DNA from: Limnobacter humi
GTDB taxonomy: Bacteria; Pseudomonadota; Gammaproteobacteria; Burkholderiales; Burkholderiaceae_B
Reading direction: 5' to 3'
Length of the DNA stretch: 64,000 bases
Assembly: GCF_024518835.1 (NCBI RefSeq)
Contig: NZ_JANIGO010000001.1
Span: forward strand, 744,001 to 808,000
Shown here: positions 24,904-34,443 of the stretch, in pieces
Layout of the letters: each line of letters starts with the position of its first letter
How positions within the stretch are numbered: position 1 is the stretch's first letter
Position numbers and translations under genes: made by a program
Notes under the pieces: model-generated
What the model saw: the letters and a program-made list of their open reading frames with translations, nothing else
Databases searched by the model: none
Told to the model about the DNA's origin: nothing

Positions 24904-26073
24904 TTAAAAACTTCCGGAATGCACATATGCTTGCTGGGCAAGTCCCATCATTTCAGTCAGCACCAGCAATCGTGAGCTGTTCTCTTTCCACCTCGACGGT
25001 GAAACTTGCCGAAGTGCATTTGTGGTCATGGTCAAGTAGACAGCGCGCATTTTCGGCTTTGATATTGAACGGGCGAAGTCCCGAACTGGCGATGAAGATG
25101 GCGAATCTTCTTGGTCAATCAGTCTGCAGGCTGCGGCGAGCTCATGGGCATCCGCTGGCAAGCGATCTGCCCCCTTTTTTCGGAGAAGTTCTTTAGATTT
25201 TCTCGCTGCATGATTTAATTTTCCAATATCAGCCAACACTTCAATTTGCGATAAAAATTGGTTGATGAGAATGGGATTGCTGAACTGTCGGGATAGCTTC
25301 CGATCTCTTTTGAATGCTGATTGCAAAACTTGGATCAATACATGGATGTTCTCTGTAATTCTTTTTGAATCCATCTTCACGACCTGATCAACCAAAGGAG
25401 ACATTCGATTTATATCCGTTAGCATTTTTGAATAGATAGCAGCAAAGTTTCTAGGGCTCATGTTTAACCTGCTACCTACCTCAGTGGCCATCAAAGCGGC
25501 TGTTATCTTCGCCTGCAGATCCACAGGGTCAGCTTGAAGGCGCATCGACATGGCCCCCTCTATTTTGGCGAATTGCTCTGAATCTAGACTCAGAACACTC
25601 TCCGAACTCGCTGCAAGGGCGTACTGCTCGGCAAGAAAGTACCTTAGATTTCGTTGAGCCTCGCTTTCATCGCGATACCCATCGGACTCATCGCGCTGAT
25701 TGAAATCATCATTTCGGATGATTTTGCTGAGTGTGTAATGTAGAACCACGTCATCATCGACAATCAGCTGCTTAAATAAATCTGCAATTTGCTTTCTATT
25801 CAGCCTGTGTCCAAAAATGGCACCAGCAACGCCAGCTTGTTGTTGTGCGAAAGCCTGATGCGTCATCACCTCCACATCATTGGATGCCAAGGCCTCTGCA
25901 TTTCCATACGGACGAGTACTTACCGAGGGTTGAGCCTGCGAATCGACTCCTTTGCCAACAAGCCCTGCCAGCATTCGCTTTGCAGCCAAGCGCTGGGCGA
26001 CATGGGCGTTTTCGACACTGGGCTGAGCCGCCGCAATAGACGGCACTGACTGAAGGTGAATATGGTCTGTCAT
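24904..26073 (-). CDS. sctW: T3SS gatekeeper SctW (YopN/HrpJ/SsaL family)
   Basis: 389 residues. Controls the switch from translocator to effector export at the base of the export gate. Long helical repeats (KQIADLFKQLIVDDDVVLHYTLS; SRLNMSPRNFAAIYSKML) and a C-terminal Ser/Lys-rich helical domain ending with LTEMMGLAQQAYVHSG fit the family. Its ATG overlaps the sctC stop (ATGA), so it is translationally coupled to the secretin, a common place for the gatekeeper. Confidence 0.7.
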   Translation of the reverse strand: MTDHIHLQSVPSIAAAQPSVENAHVAQRLAAKRMLAGLVGKGVDSQAQPSVSTRPYGNAEALASNDVEVMTHQAFAQQQAGVAGAIFGHRLNRKQIADLFKQLIVDDDVVLHYTLSKIIRNDDFNQRDESDGYRDESEAQRNLRYFLAEQYALAASSESVLSLDSEQFAKIEGAMSMRLQADPVDLQAKITAALMATEVGSRLNMSPRNFAAIYSKMLTDINRMSPLVDQVVKMDSKRITENIHVLIQVLQSAFKRDRKLSRQFSNPILINQFLSQIEVLADIGKLNHAARKSKELLRKKGADRLPADAHELAAACRLIDQEDSPSSSPVRDFARSISKPKMRAVYLTMTTNALRQVSPSRWKENSSRLLVLTEMMGLAQQAYVHSGSF

Positions 26074-27881
26074 GGATTTGCAATGATTTTCATCGACGGG
26101 TTGTACTTAAGCCCATTGGTACCGCTCGCCCCCTCGAGCAAGCGCCTTTGACGCATTGGCAATACTCTTGGCGCATCGCCTGTGGCAGTTGGCTCTTGGT
26201 TTGAATTTTCAGGAAGTACCACCCTTGGCGTAATCATGAATAGCCGAGATACCTTTTGCGATCGATTCTCATTGGACTGCATTAGTTTTCCGATCAACGG
26301 TAGATCCCCAAGCAACGGTACTTTGTATTCATTTTTTTGAGTGGTTTCCCGGTTATAACCCCCAATCAAAATCGCTTGATTCTGAAGAATGACGGCCTGA
26401 GTACTAATTGAACTGTTTTCAACTTGTGGCAGCTCAATTCCTTGTGAGTTTTTGAGTGAGCCGTCTTGAATATCAACTTGCAGGAAAATTTTCCGATCAC
26501 CATTTTCCTCAATGACTCGCGGCAACACTTTCAAAAGGCTACCGGCTGTCACCGGCACTACATCAGCAACCCTTTCGCCCACCACCCTGACATACAACGT
26601 TTGCGTTAAATCAATAAACGCACCCAAATTGTCCTGGGTTAGAATGGTGGGTCGCGCCAATACTTTGGCGTCTTGGTTGCCTTCCAAAGCACGAATTTGG
26701 GCCAAGAACTTGCCTTTGTTGTTGATCACCGCACCATTGGCGATGCTGTTGTTATTGAAGGTAGAAGGGCGGCCTGCACCTTCCCCAGGAAAATCGTAAG
26801 CCAGCGAGTTGTTGCGAAACCCAAATTCAAAACCCAATTCATCCAATTTTTTTTGATCAATATCGATCAGCATGGCTTCGATTTCGATCATTGCCAGCGG
26901 GACATCCAATTGATCGATCAAGGTTTTGTACTGTGTGTATCGACTTCGATCATCACGAATAATGATTGTGTTGCTTCGGGGATCCCCTTGTACGATGGGG
27001 GACCGATTGGCCTGCCCGCTTTCCGGGATGACTGAAGAGCCTGGCTGTCGAAGCATAGTAGGACTTCCCGGAGGCTCATCACGGCCTGCGTTGCCGCCAC
27101 GGGAGTCGTTTGATTGCATTGCACTCGCTTTACCCAATAAACCGCGCTGCGATTGGTTTTGAGGCTGATTTACTTTGCTTGCAGTGCCTTTGTTCTCGAT
27201 AACACCCCGAAGCACACTTAAAACACCTGGTGTTACCACTTTCTGATCGCGGAAATTAAATTCACGATCATCAACGCTCGCGTGCTTTAGCTTGAATACC
27301 ATGAGGTCGAGAGACTCATTCCGGCCTCCAAATCTCGACAGATCCTCGGGATTGGCTTGGAAAGCTTGACGGAACAAATGGATGTAGGACCGCGGCGCCG
27401 TAACCAGGACGGCCTGCCCACCCGGCTGTTCAATCACTTTAAATTTCTCAATCGAAAGATCAGCAGATTTAAGCTGCTCATCCCAACCAGCAGACGGCTT
27501 GACAACCGGAATTGATTCGGTTGTCCAATCGGATGATTTGTAGATGTATAAAACCCCGGCGCTGATGTACCAGTCGAAGCGATAAGCACGTGATAGGTCC
27601 TGCAATGCCTCAGTTAGACCTCGGCCTGATATTCTGGATGATATGGGGTCTCTGTAACCCGTACTGCCGCTGACTCTATAACCAAATGAGGAAGCAATAC
27701 TACGAATGACATCGTCTGGCATTTCCTGTCGAGCAACATACAGGAACGGTGTTTTATCGCCACTGGCGTCTGCCGACATAGCACCGCCGGAGTTAAGGAT
27801 CAAGCTCAGGCCAATCACCGCTGCCAGTGTATTTAATGGCAACTTGATGAATGTTATCCACTCACGCTTCATTTCATTCAT
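26070..27881 (-). CDS. sctC: T3SS outer-membrane secretin SctC
   Basis: 603 residues. Forms the outer-membrane ring. Signal peptide (hydrophobic LNTLAAVIGLSLILNSGGAM, then SADA), N0 domain (about 45-130, RQEMPDDVIRSIASSFGYRVSGS), N1/N3 domains (FRQAFQANP; QGDPRSNTIIIRDD; YKTLIDQLDVPLAMIEIEAMLID), and the secretin domain with LEGNQDAKVLARPTILT, VPVTAGSLLKVLPRV and VPLLGDLPLIGKLM. ATG 27879-27881 chosen with AGGAA upstream; it overlaps sctL by 8 bases. Followed by sctW with an ATGA overlap. Confidence 0.92.
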   Translation of the reverse strand: MNEMKREWITFIKLPLNTLAAVIGLSLILNSGGAMSADASGDKTPFLYVARQEMPDDVIRSIASSFGYRVSGSTGYRDPISSRISGRGLTEALQDLSRAYRFDWYISAGVLYIYKSSDWTTESIPVVKPSAGWDEQLKSADLSIEKFKVIEQPGGQAVLVTAPRSYIHLFRQAFQANPEDLSRFGGRNESLDLMVFKLKHASVDDREFNFRDQKVVTPGVLSVLRGVIENKGTASKVNQPQNQSQRGLLGKASAMQSNDSRGGNAGRDEPPGSPTMLRQPGSSVIPESGQANRSPIVQGDPRSNTIIIRDDRSRYTQYKTLIDQLDVPLAMIEIEAMLIDIDQKKLDELGFEFGFRNNSLAYDFPGEGAGRPSTFNNNSIANGAVINNKGKFLAQIRALEGNQDAKVLARPTILTQDNLGAFIDLTQTLYVRVVGERVADVVPVTAGSLLKVLPRVIEENGDRKIFLQVDIQDGSLKNSQGIELPQVENSSISTQAVILQNQAILIGGYNRETTQKNEYKVPLLGDLPLIGKLMQSNENRSQKVSRLFMITPRVVLPENSNQEPTATGDAPRVLPMRQRRLLEGASGTNGLKYNPSMKIIANP

Positions 27882-28491
27882 CGTGCCATTTCCTGGTTGA
27901 CTCAATCAGATTCTCAACGAATTCAGCGGCATCGACTGAAATTCGAGCTCCGCCAGGAAACTCCAGCGCGACCTCAGAGGCCTTGATTTCAGATGTTTCC
28001 ACGACATTCAATTGGGCGAGATGCCCTGCTATCCGACTATTGGCTATTGCCTGCTGTAATCCATCGGACTGACCGTTGCATACCAGCCATTTGATTGCAA
28101 ACCGATTAGACTGTGTTTTAGCCATCTGTGTAACCGCATGGTTTAACTGGTTCCATTGATCAGTCTGCAAGGAGAAACTTTCAAGTGCATCGCCCAACAT
28201 CTGCATGACAATTTTTTGGAGATTCCCTTCCAAATCGCAACGGTAGTTTTCGATTTTCTGGATCGCGTCAAAAAATGCCGACTTCACATCTTGATAGGCT
28301 TCGATACGGGCTTGCTTCCGAAGATGGTTTGCCTCTTGATGCGCAATTTCGAGCGCCGCTTGACATTTGGCTTTTACCTGGGTTGTGTAGTCTTCCAGAC
28401 GATGTAATTGATTTAGGTCCTCACAAGAAAAATAAGGAATTGACAAATCAATGTCAGCTTTCTGGGGTATGTGTCTAAGTAAGGGACTCAT
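27874..28491 (-). CDS. sctL: T3SS stator/ATPase-regulating protein SctL
   Basis: 205 residues. The long N-terminal coiled coil (QVKAKCQAALEIAHQEANHLRKQAR) and C-terminal V-ATPase-E/FliH-like domain (NRFAIKWLVCNGQ... GGARISVDAAEFVENLIE) are typical of SctL, which links the ATPase SctN to the sorting platform SctQ-SctK. ATG 28489-28491 overlaps the sctK stop by one base with GAGGAAG as ribosome binding site. Confidence 0.82.
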   Translation of the reverse strand: MSPLLRHIPQKADIDLSIPYFSCEDLNQLHRLEDYTTQVKAKCQAALEIAHQEANHLRKQARIEAYQDVKSAFFDAIQKIENYRCDLEGNLQKIVMQMLGDALESFSLQTDQWNQLNHAVTQMAKTQSNRFAIKWLVCNGQSDGLQQAIANSRIAGHLAQLNVVETSEIKASEVALEFPGGARISVDAAEFVENLIESTRKWHDE

Positions 28492-29237
28492 CAAACTTCC
28501 TCACCTTCCAGGGCCGCATCACCTGAGTGAGCAGAGCTCATCAATTCCTCCGAGAAGCTTTTGATTAAAAAATCAAAATCATGAGGAGATACATCCTTTG
28601 AAAACGTATCAAACTCGGCCAAAGTCGCCAACTCTTCTACCGCTTCTAAGAATCCGTCGACAAACTCAGGGGTGTTTATGTTATCGATATGCGGCCTTTC
28701 CTCAAGCCCGAACTCAACATGTAACCGACGCGCCAAATTCGGATATTTCTGCTCCAGGTGGTGATGAATAATCAACCCCATATTCAATCCTTTGACCACC
28801 TGCTTTCTCAGTGATTGAAGGAAGTCGGTTTTCTTGGCTCGCCAAAATAGCAATGATCGAACCTGGTCAGCCCCCACATTTGGAGCGATCGTTCTCCATC
28901 GCCGTAGGGGCCACGAATTCACAGAACCATCAGTACTGAGCGCCGTGAGTAGCGATACCAATCCCACCCGAAGTGGTTGATTAAGACAAAACCCCAAAAT
29001 CCAATTGGGGTAATTACAGCGATCTGGATATTCAGGCCAGTCGGTTAGGTTGCACAATACTCGGGCTGGGCACCCGTCACCAGAGTCATGACTTGACGGA
29101 ACTGCCCCCCACCATTGCCACCAAGAAATCCAGCGATAGGTGTCTGGGCTGAATACAAAACCAGTGTTGTGCATCATCAGCGCCTCTGATTGCTCGATGG
29201 ACTCGCAATTCACTATTTTTTCAAGGCTGTCTTCCAT
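28491..29237 (-). CDS. sctK: T3SS sorting-platform protein SctK
   Basis: 248 residues. Contains the family-type centre (NWILGFCLNQPLRVGLVSLLT, LRRWRTIAPNVGADQVRSLLFWRAKK) and is placed between sctJ and sctL as expected. Connects the sorting platform to the inner-membrane ring protein SctD. Start is uncertain: ATG 29235-29237 (GAGG upstream, overlapping sctJ by 25 bases) or ATG 29261. The N-terminal Trp-rich segment WISWWQWWGA is notable. Confidence 0.7.
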   Translation of the reverse strand: MEDSLEKIVNCESIEQSEALMMHNTGFVFSPDTYRWISWWQWWGAVPSSHDSGDGCPARVLCNLTDWPEYPDRCNYPNWILGFCLNQPLRVGLVSLLTALSTDGSVNSWPLRRWRTIAPNVGADQVRSLLFWRAKKTDFLQSLRKQVVKGLNMGLIIHHHLEQKYPNLARRLHVEFGLEERPHIDNINTPEFVDGFLEAVEELATLAEFDTFSKDVSPHDFDFLIKSFSEELMSSAHSGDAALEGEEV

Positions 29238-30001
29238 TCGCTCATCCTCGCTAGAAACCATTGAGGTTTTCTCAAGTAGATGTAAAGAACCGATGGCAAT
29301 AACAGGATCCCGGCGCAAAGTACAGCCAATAATATTTTGAAGAGCACCACGGATTGGCGAAGAATCCCCACACCGAAGACCCACTCCACGTCTTGCTGGG
29401 GCGTAACGATGGCCTGTGAAGGTAAGGCAATGACGCTCACTGAATCGGGTGAATCTGTCGGTAAACCAGGTATGCTGTTAAACACCAACTGGCGAACCTT
29501 GGACACATACAAGCCAAAGTCAGTATCAGCCCTGTGCTTGATAAACACTGCGGCCGAAGACGGGGTGAGCGGCCGCCCAGGGGCCGGCTGATCGGGCAGC
29601 ACGACATGTACCCGGGCTGATATCACCCCATCAATTGTCAGTAAGGTTTTTTCCAACTCTTGTGACAATGCGTACAAGTACCGGGCCCGCTCTTCAAGCG
29701 GAGAAGAGATCATGTTCTCTTTTTTGAATACCTGTCCTAAGCTGTCAGTACGCGTTTTTGGCAGACCCTCCTCCCGCAGTACCTCAAAAGACTTCTGCGA
29801 TTCATCTTGCGACACCGTGACGCTATAGCCCTCCTTATTGGAAATTTTTCGAGGCGCCAAGCCACGGCTTAATAAGGCGGAGTAAATTTCATTGGCCTCT
29901 GGCTCCGATAATTTTTCGTAAAGCGTGACTTGTGATTCACAGGCCACCAGCAGCATGCTTAAAGCAACAGCGGTGGCAAATCGAAGCGTTTTTCTTTTCA
30001 T
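29213..30001 (-). CDS. sctJ: T3SS inner-membrane ring lipoprotein SctJ
   Basis: 262 residues. Lipobox LLVAC gives a mature Cys at about residue 20. Two ring-building domains follow (ANEIYSALLSRGLAPRKIS; RYLYALSQELEKTLLTIDGVISARVHVVLP), then a C-terminal transmembrane helix (FKILLAVLCAGILLLPSVLYIYL). Bridges the inner-membrane ring and export apparatus. Placed between sctI and sctK. Confidence 0.93.
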   Translation of the reverse strand: MKRKTLRFATAVALSMLLVACESQVTLYEKLSEPEANEIYSALLSRGLAPRKISNKEGYSVTVSQDESQKSFEVLREEGLPKTRTDSLGQVFKKENMISSPLEERARYLYALSQELEKTLLTIDGVISARVHVVLPDQPAPGRPLTPSSAAVFIKHRADTDFGLYVSKVRQLVFNSIPGLPTDSPDSVSVIALPSQAIVTPQQDVEWVFGVGILRQSVVLFKILLAVLCAGILLLPSVLYIYLRKPQWFLARMSEWKTALKK

Positions 30002-30028
30002 TGCCCATGCCCGGTTAGAGTCGGCAGT

Positions 30029-30439
30029 TCACCGTGATTGATACAGTTTCGCAATCTCTTCTCCAGATGAATCGGCCTTACGGCCAATGGATGACTCCAG
30101 AATATTCAACTGTATTGAGTGAAACGACATGCTGGTTAGCTCGGAAACCGTGAGATCCCCCTCAGTTTGAGCAAACTGCCGAATGGGCAGATGTAGTTTT
30201 TCCAGCGTTTTGCTTGCAGCATCGAGACCAGTGACCAGCTTTTCCCACGCGGTGCCATCTGTTTCTTCAATTGATTGGCGGGAGAACACAGGCTCACTTG
30301 ATCGATTGGCGTGATGTGCACCATCCACCAAACTCGAAAAGAGCTGGACATCCAATGCATCGGGCTGCACGTATTGGTTGGGGGCAGGGCCAGACATGCG
30401 CTCTGGCTGTTGTATGAACGAGATCGACAGTGTGGACAT
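30029..30439 (-). CDS. sctI: T3SS inner-rod protein SctI (HrpB2-like)
   Basis: 136 residues. Polar N-terminal half, helical C-terminal half ending in SELTSMSFHSIQLNILESSIGRKADSSG..., the rod-type pattern of hydrophobic residues with a final two-helix tail. It directly precedes sctJ, the usual place of sctI (hrpB2-hrcJ order). The 128-residue protein at 23392-23778 has a similar tail, so the roles of the two may differ. Confidence 0.6.
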   Translation of the reverse strand: MSTLSISFIQQPERMSGPAPNQYVQPDALDVQLFSSLVDGAHHANRSSEPVFSRQSIEETDGTAWEKLVTGLDAASKTLEKLHLPIRQFAQTEGDLTVSELTSMSFHSIQLNILESSIGRKADSSGEEIAKLYQSR

Positions 30440-30507
30440 GGGGACTTTAACCTGAACCGGGTATAAGCTGAGTACCTCCCTATTGTCAAAAGTTCTTTTA
30501 ATTCGGG

Positions 30508-31560
30508 CTATGGCTCTTGCGGGTTAGAGCGGAGAGCCATCAATTCCCTAAACACCTCTGCAGCCATCTCCAAATGCCCTCGTTTGAGGTATTGATCAAC
30601 ATCACAGTCTCTGTATATCGCTCTTGCGAGTCGAACGTTGCGCACAATGGGGACACCCAATTTCACGGCTTCCCTTCGGAGTTCGGCGGCATCAAGATCC
30701 TCAGTGATGGCAAGGATATATGGCAGATCATGCTTGCCCGGTTCATAATCAAGCGCCACGGCAATGTGGGTGGGATTCGTCACCAATACCTTGGCCGAAG
30801 GTAATCGGGTCAGCGCACTGTCCAGCAAACTCTTGTGCATTCCTTTTCGATGACTTTTCATCTCCGGATTGCCTTCCATCTGTTTGTACTCTTCCTTGAC
30901 CTCGTGCTTGCTCATTCGGAGGCTCTTCATATGAAACCGATGAGTCACAAACCAATCGATGGCCACCAAGGCGATAAAGACCAACAATGTTGGCCAGATC
31001 AGTTTTTTGGCAAGCTCCAGCCAAAGGTTGTAAGCACCAGAAAGTCCGCCTCGTGGTGCATGCAAAATTTCACTCCAGTGATCTTTTAAAACATAGTATC
31101 CAACTACAATAAAAATGATCACTTTTAGCAGGGACAATAGAATTTGTGAAATGGACTTCCAAGAAAGCATATTTTTGAAATTACTGATGGGGTCCATTTT
31201 TTTAAATGACGGTTTAACCGCTTCTGGGGCAAACAAGATGCCAACCTGAACCCACACTGAGATGATCGCTGCGATCGCGCCCCCCCCCACAGTGATGACC
31301 ATCATCAGCAAAAAGTCAGAGGCAATCGTTCTGAGCAAATGTTCTACAGGTACGTCTCCGGAAATAAATACTTGGGCCAAAGCATTTTCCATCAGAGACA
31401 ATGCTGAATGGCTCACTACAGAAGATGCTCCGAAAAAAAATCCAAAAAAGAGAATAAGCTTTACAAGAACGGTGACGTCCTTACTCTGTGAAACTTGACC
31501 CTTCTCTCGAGCATCATCGAGTTTTTTTCGTGTGGGCTCTTCCGTTTTTTCTTGACTCAT
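30508..31560 (-). CDS. sctU: T3SS export-gate switch protein SctU
   Basis: 350 residues. Four N-terminal transmembrane helices and a cytoplasmic domain with the self-cleavage motif NPTH (VTNPTHIAVALDYEPG) that switches substrate specificity. N-terminal EKTEEPTRKKLDDAREKGQV is the family signature. Its ATG overlaps the sctT stop by one base (TAATG). Confidence 0.96.
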   Translation of the reverse strand: MSQEKTEEPTRKKLDDAREKGQVSQSKDVTVLVKLILFFGFFFGASSVVSHSALSLMENALAQVFISGDVPVEHLLRTIASDFLLMMVITVGGGAIAAIISVWVQVGILFAPEAVKPSFKKMDPISNFKNMLSWKSISQILLSLLKVIIFIVVGYYVLKDHWSEILHAPRGGLSGAYNLWLELAKKLIWPTLLVFIALVAIDWFVTHRFHMKSLRMSKHEVKEEYKQMEGNPEMKSHRKGMHKSLLDSALTRLPSAKVLVTNPTHIAVALDYEPGKHDLPYILAITEDLDAAELRREAVKLGVPIVRNVRLARAIYRDCDVDQYLKRGHLEMAAEVFRELMALRSNPQEP

Positions 31561-32357
31561 TAAACACCTGCCAATGATTTATTGAGCCACTGCAATTGGA
31601 TATTGAATGATCTGATCATTTCATCCGATGCATACTCCAGCACTAAATAAAGCACAGCAATCACAATGAGACTGCGCAACGCATATTGCAGGGAGTAGAC
31701 CTGAAGGTTTGGTGCAAATGCGCTGATGACCGACATTGCCAATTCGGACAACATCGTCACAATCAGCAGTGGAGCACTCAGCAGTAAAGCCAACGAAAAA
31801 AAATTGGCAAAAAGTCTGATGAGACCATCACCCCATTGACTCAAGGAATCACTATGAATCATTCCAGGGGGCATCACAATAAAACTCTGATACAAGGCTG
31901 TGATACTCAATATCAGCATCGGGCCCGATACGAAAAGAATCATGTAGAAATAGCCCATCAGTTCTTGGGCGGGCAATACTTCCTCACTTTGTACTGGGCT
32001 GCTCATCGCAGCAAAAGTTGCGCCTCGATACACATCGGCGAGGGCACCCAAAGTCATTAGTGCGTGGTAGGGCAGGGATAATGTCAACCCCATGAATAGA
32101 CCCAGACACGCTTCCGAAAAGGCTGTCAAAACCAAGATGCCTGGCTGATTAAATACGTGGCCGGCAATGTGAAAATAAAATTGGGCTGGGACAAAGCTCA
32201 ACGCAGAGGCGATCGCAATACGCGACATCGTGGACGAATAATTTTTGGAAAACAGTGGAATAAAACCAATAAAAACCATGGTGCGTGGCATGAACCACAT
32301 AATTGCTGCGATTAAGTCACCAATCGCACCGGTTTGACTGTTTAGCTCTTGAAGCAT
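31560..32357 (-). CDS. sctT: T3SS export-gate protein SctT
   Basis: 265 residues, polytopic membrane protein (SpaR/YscT/FliR family) with about six hydrophobic segments, including FIPLFSKNYSSTMSRIAIASAL and the C-terminal LRSLIVIAVLYLVLEYASDEM. Part of the export gate core with SctR and SctS. Two bases after sctS, one-base overlap with sctU. Confidence 0.92.
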   Translation of the reverse strand: MLQELNSQTGAIGDLIAAIMWFMPRTMVFIGFIPLFSKNYSSTMSRIAIASALSFVPAQFYFHIAGHVFNQPGILVLTAFSEACLGLFMGLTLSLPYHALMTLGALADVYRGATFAAMSSPVQSEEVLPAQELMGYFYMILFVSGPMLILSITALYQSFIVMPPGMIHSDSLSQWGDGLIRLFANFFSLALLLSAPLLIVTMLSELAMSVISAFAPNLQVYSLQYALRSLIVIAVLYLVLEYASDEMIRSFNIQLQWLNKSLAGV

Positions 32358-32359
32358 AA

Positions 32360-32620
32360 CTACAAGGTTGGCATTGATGGAATGGAAGCAAAGAGTGACT
32401 CTGCAAATTGAACCAGCAATTGGCTCATCCAGCCGCCCAATATCAAGAAAATGAAAACAGTGCCTACCAACTTTACGGCGAACGGTAGTGCCTGGTCTTG
32501 AAGTTGCATAACAGCTTGCAAAATTCCAAGTACGAGGCCGACGATGACCGTCATTAGAACAACAGGTGCACTGATGTATAACGTAATTAACAGTGCCTGT
32601 TTGATGTAATAGCTGAGCAT
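32360..32620 (-). CDS. sctS: T3SS export-gate protein SctS
   Basis: 86 residues, two transmembrane helices (ALLITLYISAPVVLMTVIVGLVLG; VKLVGTVFIFLILGGWMS) around QAVMQLQDQALPF, the FliQ/SctS signature. ATG 32618-32620 with AGGA upstream gives the standard length. Between sctR and sctT. Confidence 0.94.
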   Translation of the reverse strand: MLSYYIKQALLITLYISAPVVLMTVIVGLVLGILQAVMQLQDQALPFAVKLVGTVFIFLILGGWMSQLLVQFAESLFASIPSMPTL

Positions 32621-32627
32621 GATCGTC

Positions 32628-33275
32628 CTACATGTATGAGCCCACAAGGCCTTGCAGGATTTTCAACCAACCTTCGATGGCCACAAAAAGCACCAATTTG
32701 ACAGGTAGCGTGATCGACATGGGTGAAACCATCATCATACCCAAGGCCATCAAAATGGAGGATACGACCAGATCAACGACGACAAACGGCAGAAATATGG
32801 CCAAACCAATTTTGAAGGCTGCTGATAATTCAGAGATCACGAAGGCAGGCATAACAACCGACCAGTCATCTCGAAGGGGTGGGGGACCACCATACTTCGT
32901 TTGAAATTGCTTTGCTGTGTCATGAATTTGATCAACATAACCAGGCTGTGAATGGCGAGTCATAAACTCCTTGAAAGCTGGGGCCGCTCGTTCAACACCA
33001 GCCAAGATTTCTGTTCCTTTTGATGGCCATTCGTCCTGTGATTTGAATGCATCTGCGGCTTTTCCAAAGATTGGGCCCATGACCAGTAAAGTCATCACCA
33101 TGGATACGCCATAGATAGCCATATTGGCTGGCACCTGCTGAAGACCGAGTGCAGTGCGCAGGATCAATAACACCGACGATATCTTCAAGAATGCGGTGGA
33201 CGTAATCGCCAGAAAAGGAATAAATGACAGTGCGGCGATTGTGACGATTAAGCCGATCGGATCATACGACTGCAT
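32628..33275 (-). CDS. sctR: T3SS export-gate protein SctR
   Basis: 215 residues, FliP/SctR family. Hydrophobic segments and motifs FIPFLAITSTAFLKISSVLLILRTALGLQQVP, MPAFVISELSAAFKIGLAIFLPF and VDLVVSSILMALGMMMVSP are diagnostic. ATG 33273-33275 gives the usual length and overlaps the sctQ stop by 14 bases, implying coupling. Confidence 0.95.
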   Translation of the reverse strand: MQSYDPIGLIVTIAALSFIPFLAITSTAFLKISSVLLILRTALGLQQVPANMAIYGVSMVMTLLVMGPIFGKAADAFKSQDEWPSKGTEILAGVERAAPAFKEFMTRHSQPGYVDQIHDTAKQFQTKYGGPPPLRDDWSVVMPAFVISELSAAFKIGLAIFLPFVVVDLVVSSILMALGMMMVSPMSITLPVKLVLFVAIEGWLKILQGLVGSYM

Positions 33276-34341
33276 GATTACTTTCGCTGTTCCTGTCAGA
33301 TGGATTGGACTCTCTACCGAGCATGGAAATCTGAACTGCAACTTCTCCGTTGAAGACGACCAACTCACCACGCCCGATCATTTCATGTCCACTCAAAATA
33401 TCCACCATGGGCCAGTCTGGTGAACTGATACACAGCCGGTCACCGGGTCTCAATGTCGCCAAATCTGCCAGAGAGATGTTTTCACCTGCTAACCTAAAAG
33501 ACAGGCTGTGAGTAGAACTCAGTAATTCTTCTGTGATACGAACATTTTCTGAATCTTTGATAAATTCCACTTCGTGTTCCTTGACTTTGATTTCAACATG
33601 GCTGGCTACTTGATGCTGGGCATTCAGAACCGCCTTTAAAATGGGTTGGTCAAATTCAGTTCGCTGGATGAGTCGAAGCAAACCGCCTGTTTCCAAATGT
33701 TCTTTATCACTGGGCCGTAAGGGCCAAGAAAACAAGCGAAGCTCATACTGCAAGCGCAAAAGTGGAGCCAGTGCAGCACAGTTCCGCGACCATTCAAGTG
33801 ACTTACGATTGATTGAATGCCAAATACGATCCAGTCCTTCTCGAGAAATTCGGAAGTTTAAAATTGGATCAGACAAGAGTGAATCAACAGGGTCGAAAAC
33901 GGATAATTCCAAAAAACTGCAATCCGTCTGCGAATCCACATCGCTAGATTCATCGTCCAGTTCAACGCCTTCTATACCAATGTAAGACGGATCAATGATC
34001 TTTAAAAATGGCTGCAAGAAATCTCCGACCAACATATTCAGTGCTGAGAAATGATCCCCTGTATCGCTTGAGATTAGTGTGGACGGTAATGAAATACCCA
34101 CTTGCTGAAAAAACCAGTCACGAGACACAGTGCATGACAATCGGCTTGAAATTCCAAAAACAAGCTCAGCCTTGCACGGATTCATGGGCTTGGGGCATGC
34201 AGTGTCTACAACCAGTTTGAATGACGTTCCGCTTTCCTCGAAAGTTAAAGTCCTCGGACCATAATCTGTCGTATGAATTTTTCGCAGATGATCAATGACT
34301 GAGCACATGTCGTCACCACAATGATTGTGTTGATTTTGCAT
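33262..34341 (-). CDS. sctQ: T3SS C-ring/sorting-platform protein SctQ
   Basis: 359 residues. The C-terminal SpoA-like domain is visible (LADLATLRPGDRLCIS, MIGRGELVVFNGEVAVQISMLG), as in FliN/SctQ; the N-terminal part is divergent, as usual. Scaffold of the cytoplasmic sorting platform. An internal start for a short SctQ-C product is possible in this family but not evident by eye. AAGG precedes the ATG; a later ATG at residue 12 is an alternative. Confidence 0.83.
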   Translation of the reverse strand: MQNQHNHCGDDMCSVIDHLRKIHTTDYGPRTLTFEESGTSFKLVVDTACPKPMNPCKAELVFGISSRLSCTVSRDWFFQQVGISLPSTLISSDTGDHFSALNMLVGDFLQPFLKIIDPSYIGIEGVELDDESSDVDSQTDCSFLELSVFDPVDSLLSDPILNFRISREGLDRIWHSINRKSLEWSRNCAALAPLLRLQYELRLFSWPLRPSDKEHLETGGLLRLIQRTEFDQPILKAVLNAQHQVASHVEIKVKEHEVEFIKDSENVRITEELLSSTHSLSFRLAGENISLADLATLRPGDRLCISSPDWPMVDILSGHEMIGRGELVVFNGEVAVQISMLGRESNPSDRNSESNHAVV

Positions 34342-34344
34342 ACC

Positions 34345-34443
34345 TTAATCCCTATCACCATGCTGAGGTGAAAGGTCTACAGGCTCAACACCGACTTGGG
34401 TTAACTCGTTTGCTGGAGTTTCATCAAAACCTGGATTCGCCAT
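34345..34443 (-). CDS. Small open frame between sctO and sctQ (doubtful gene)
   Basis: 32 codons from an ATG inside the end of sctO to a stop just before sctQ. Product is acidic and Pro/Gly-rich (MANPGFDETPANELTQVG). This is the place where sctP normally lies, so it may be a relic or a leader; translation is unproven. Confidence 0.25.
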   Translation of the reverse strand: MANPGFDETPANELTQVGVEPVDLSPQHGDRD

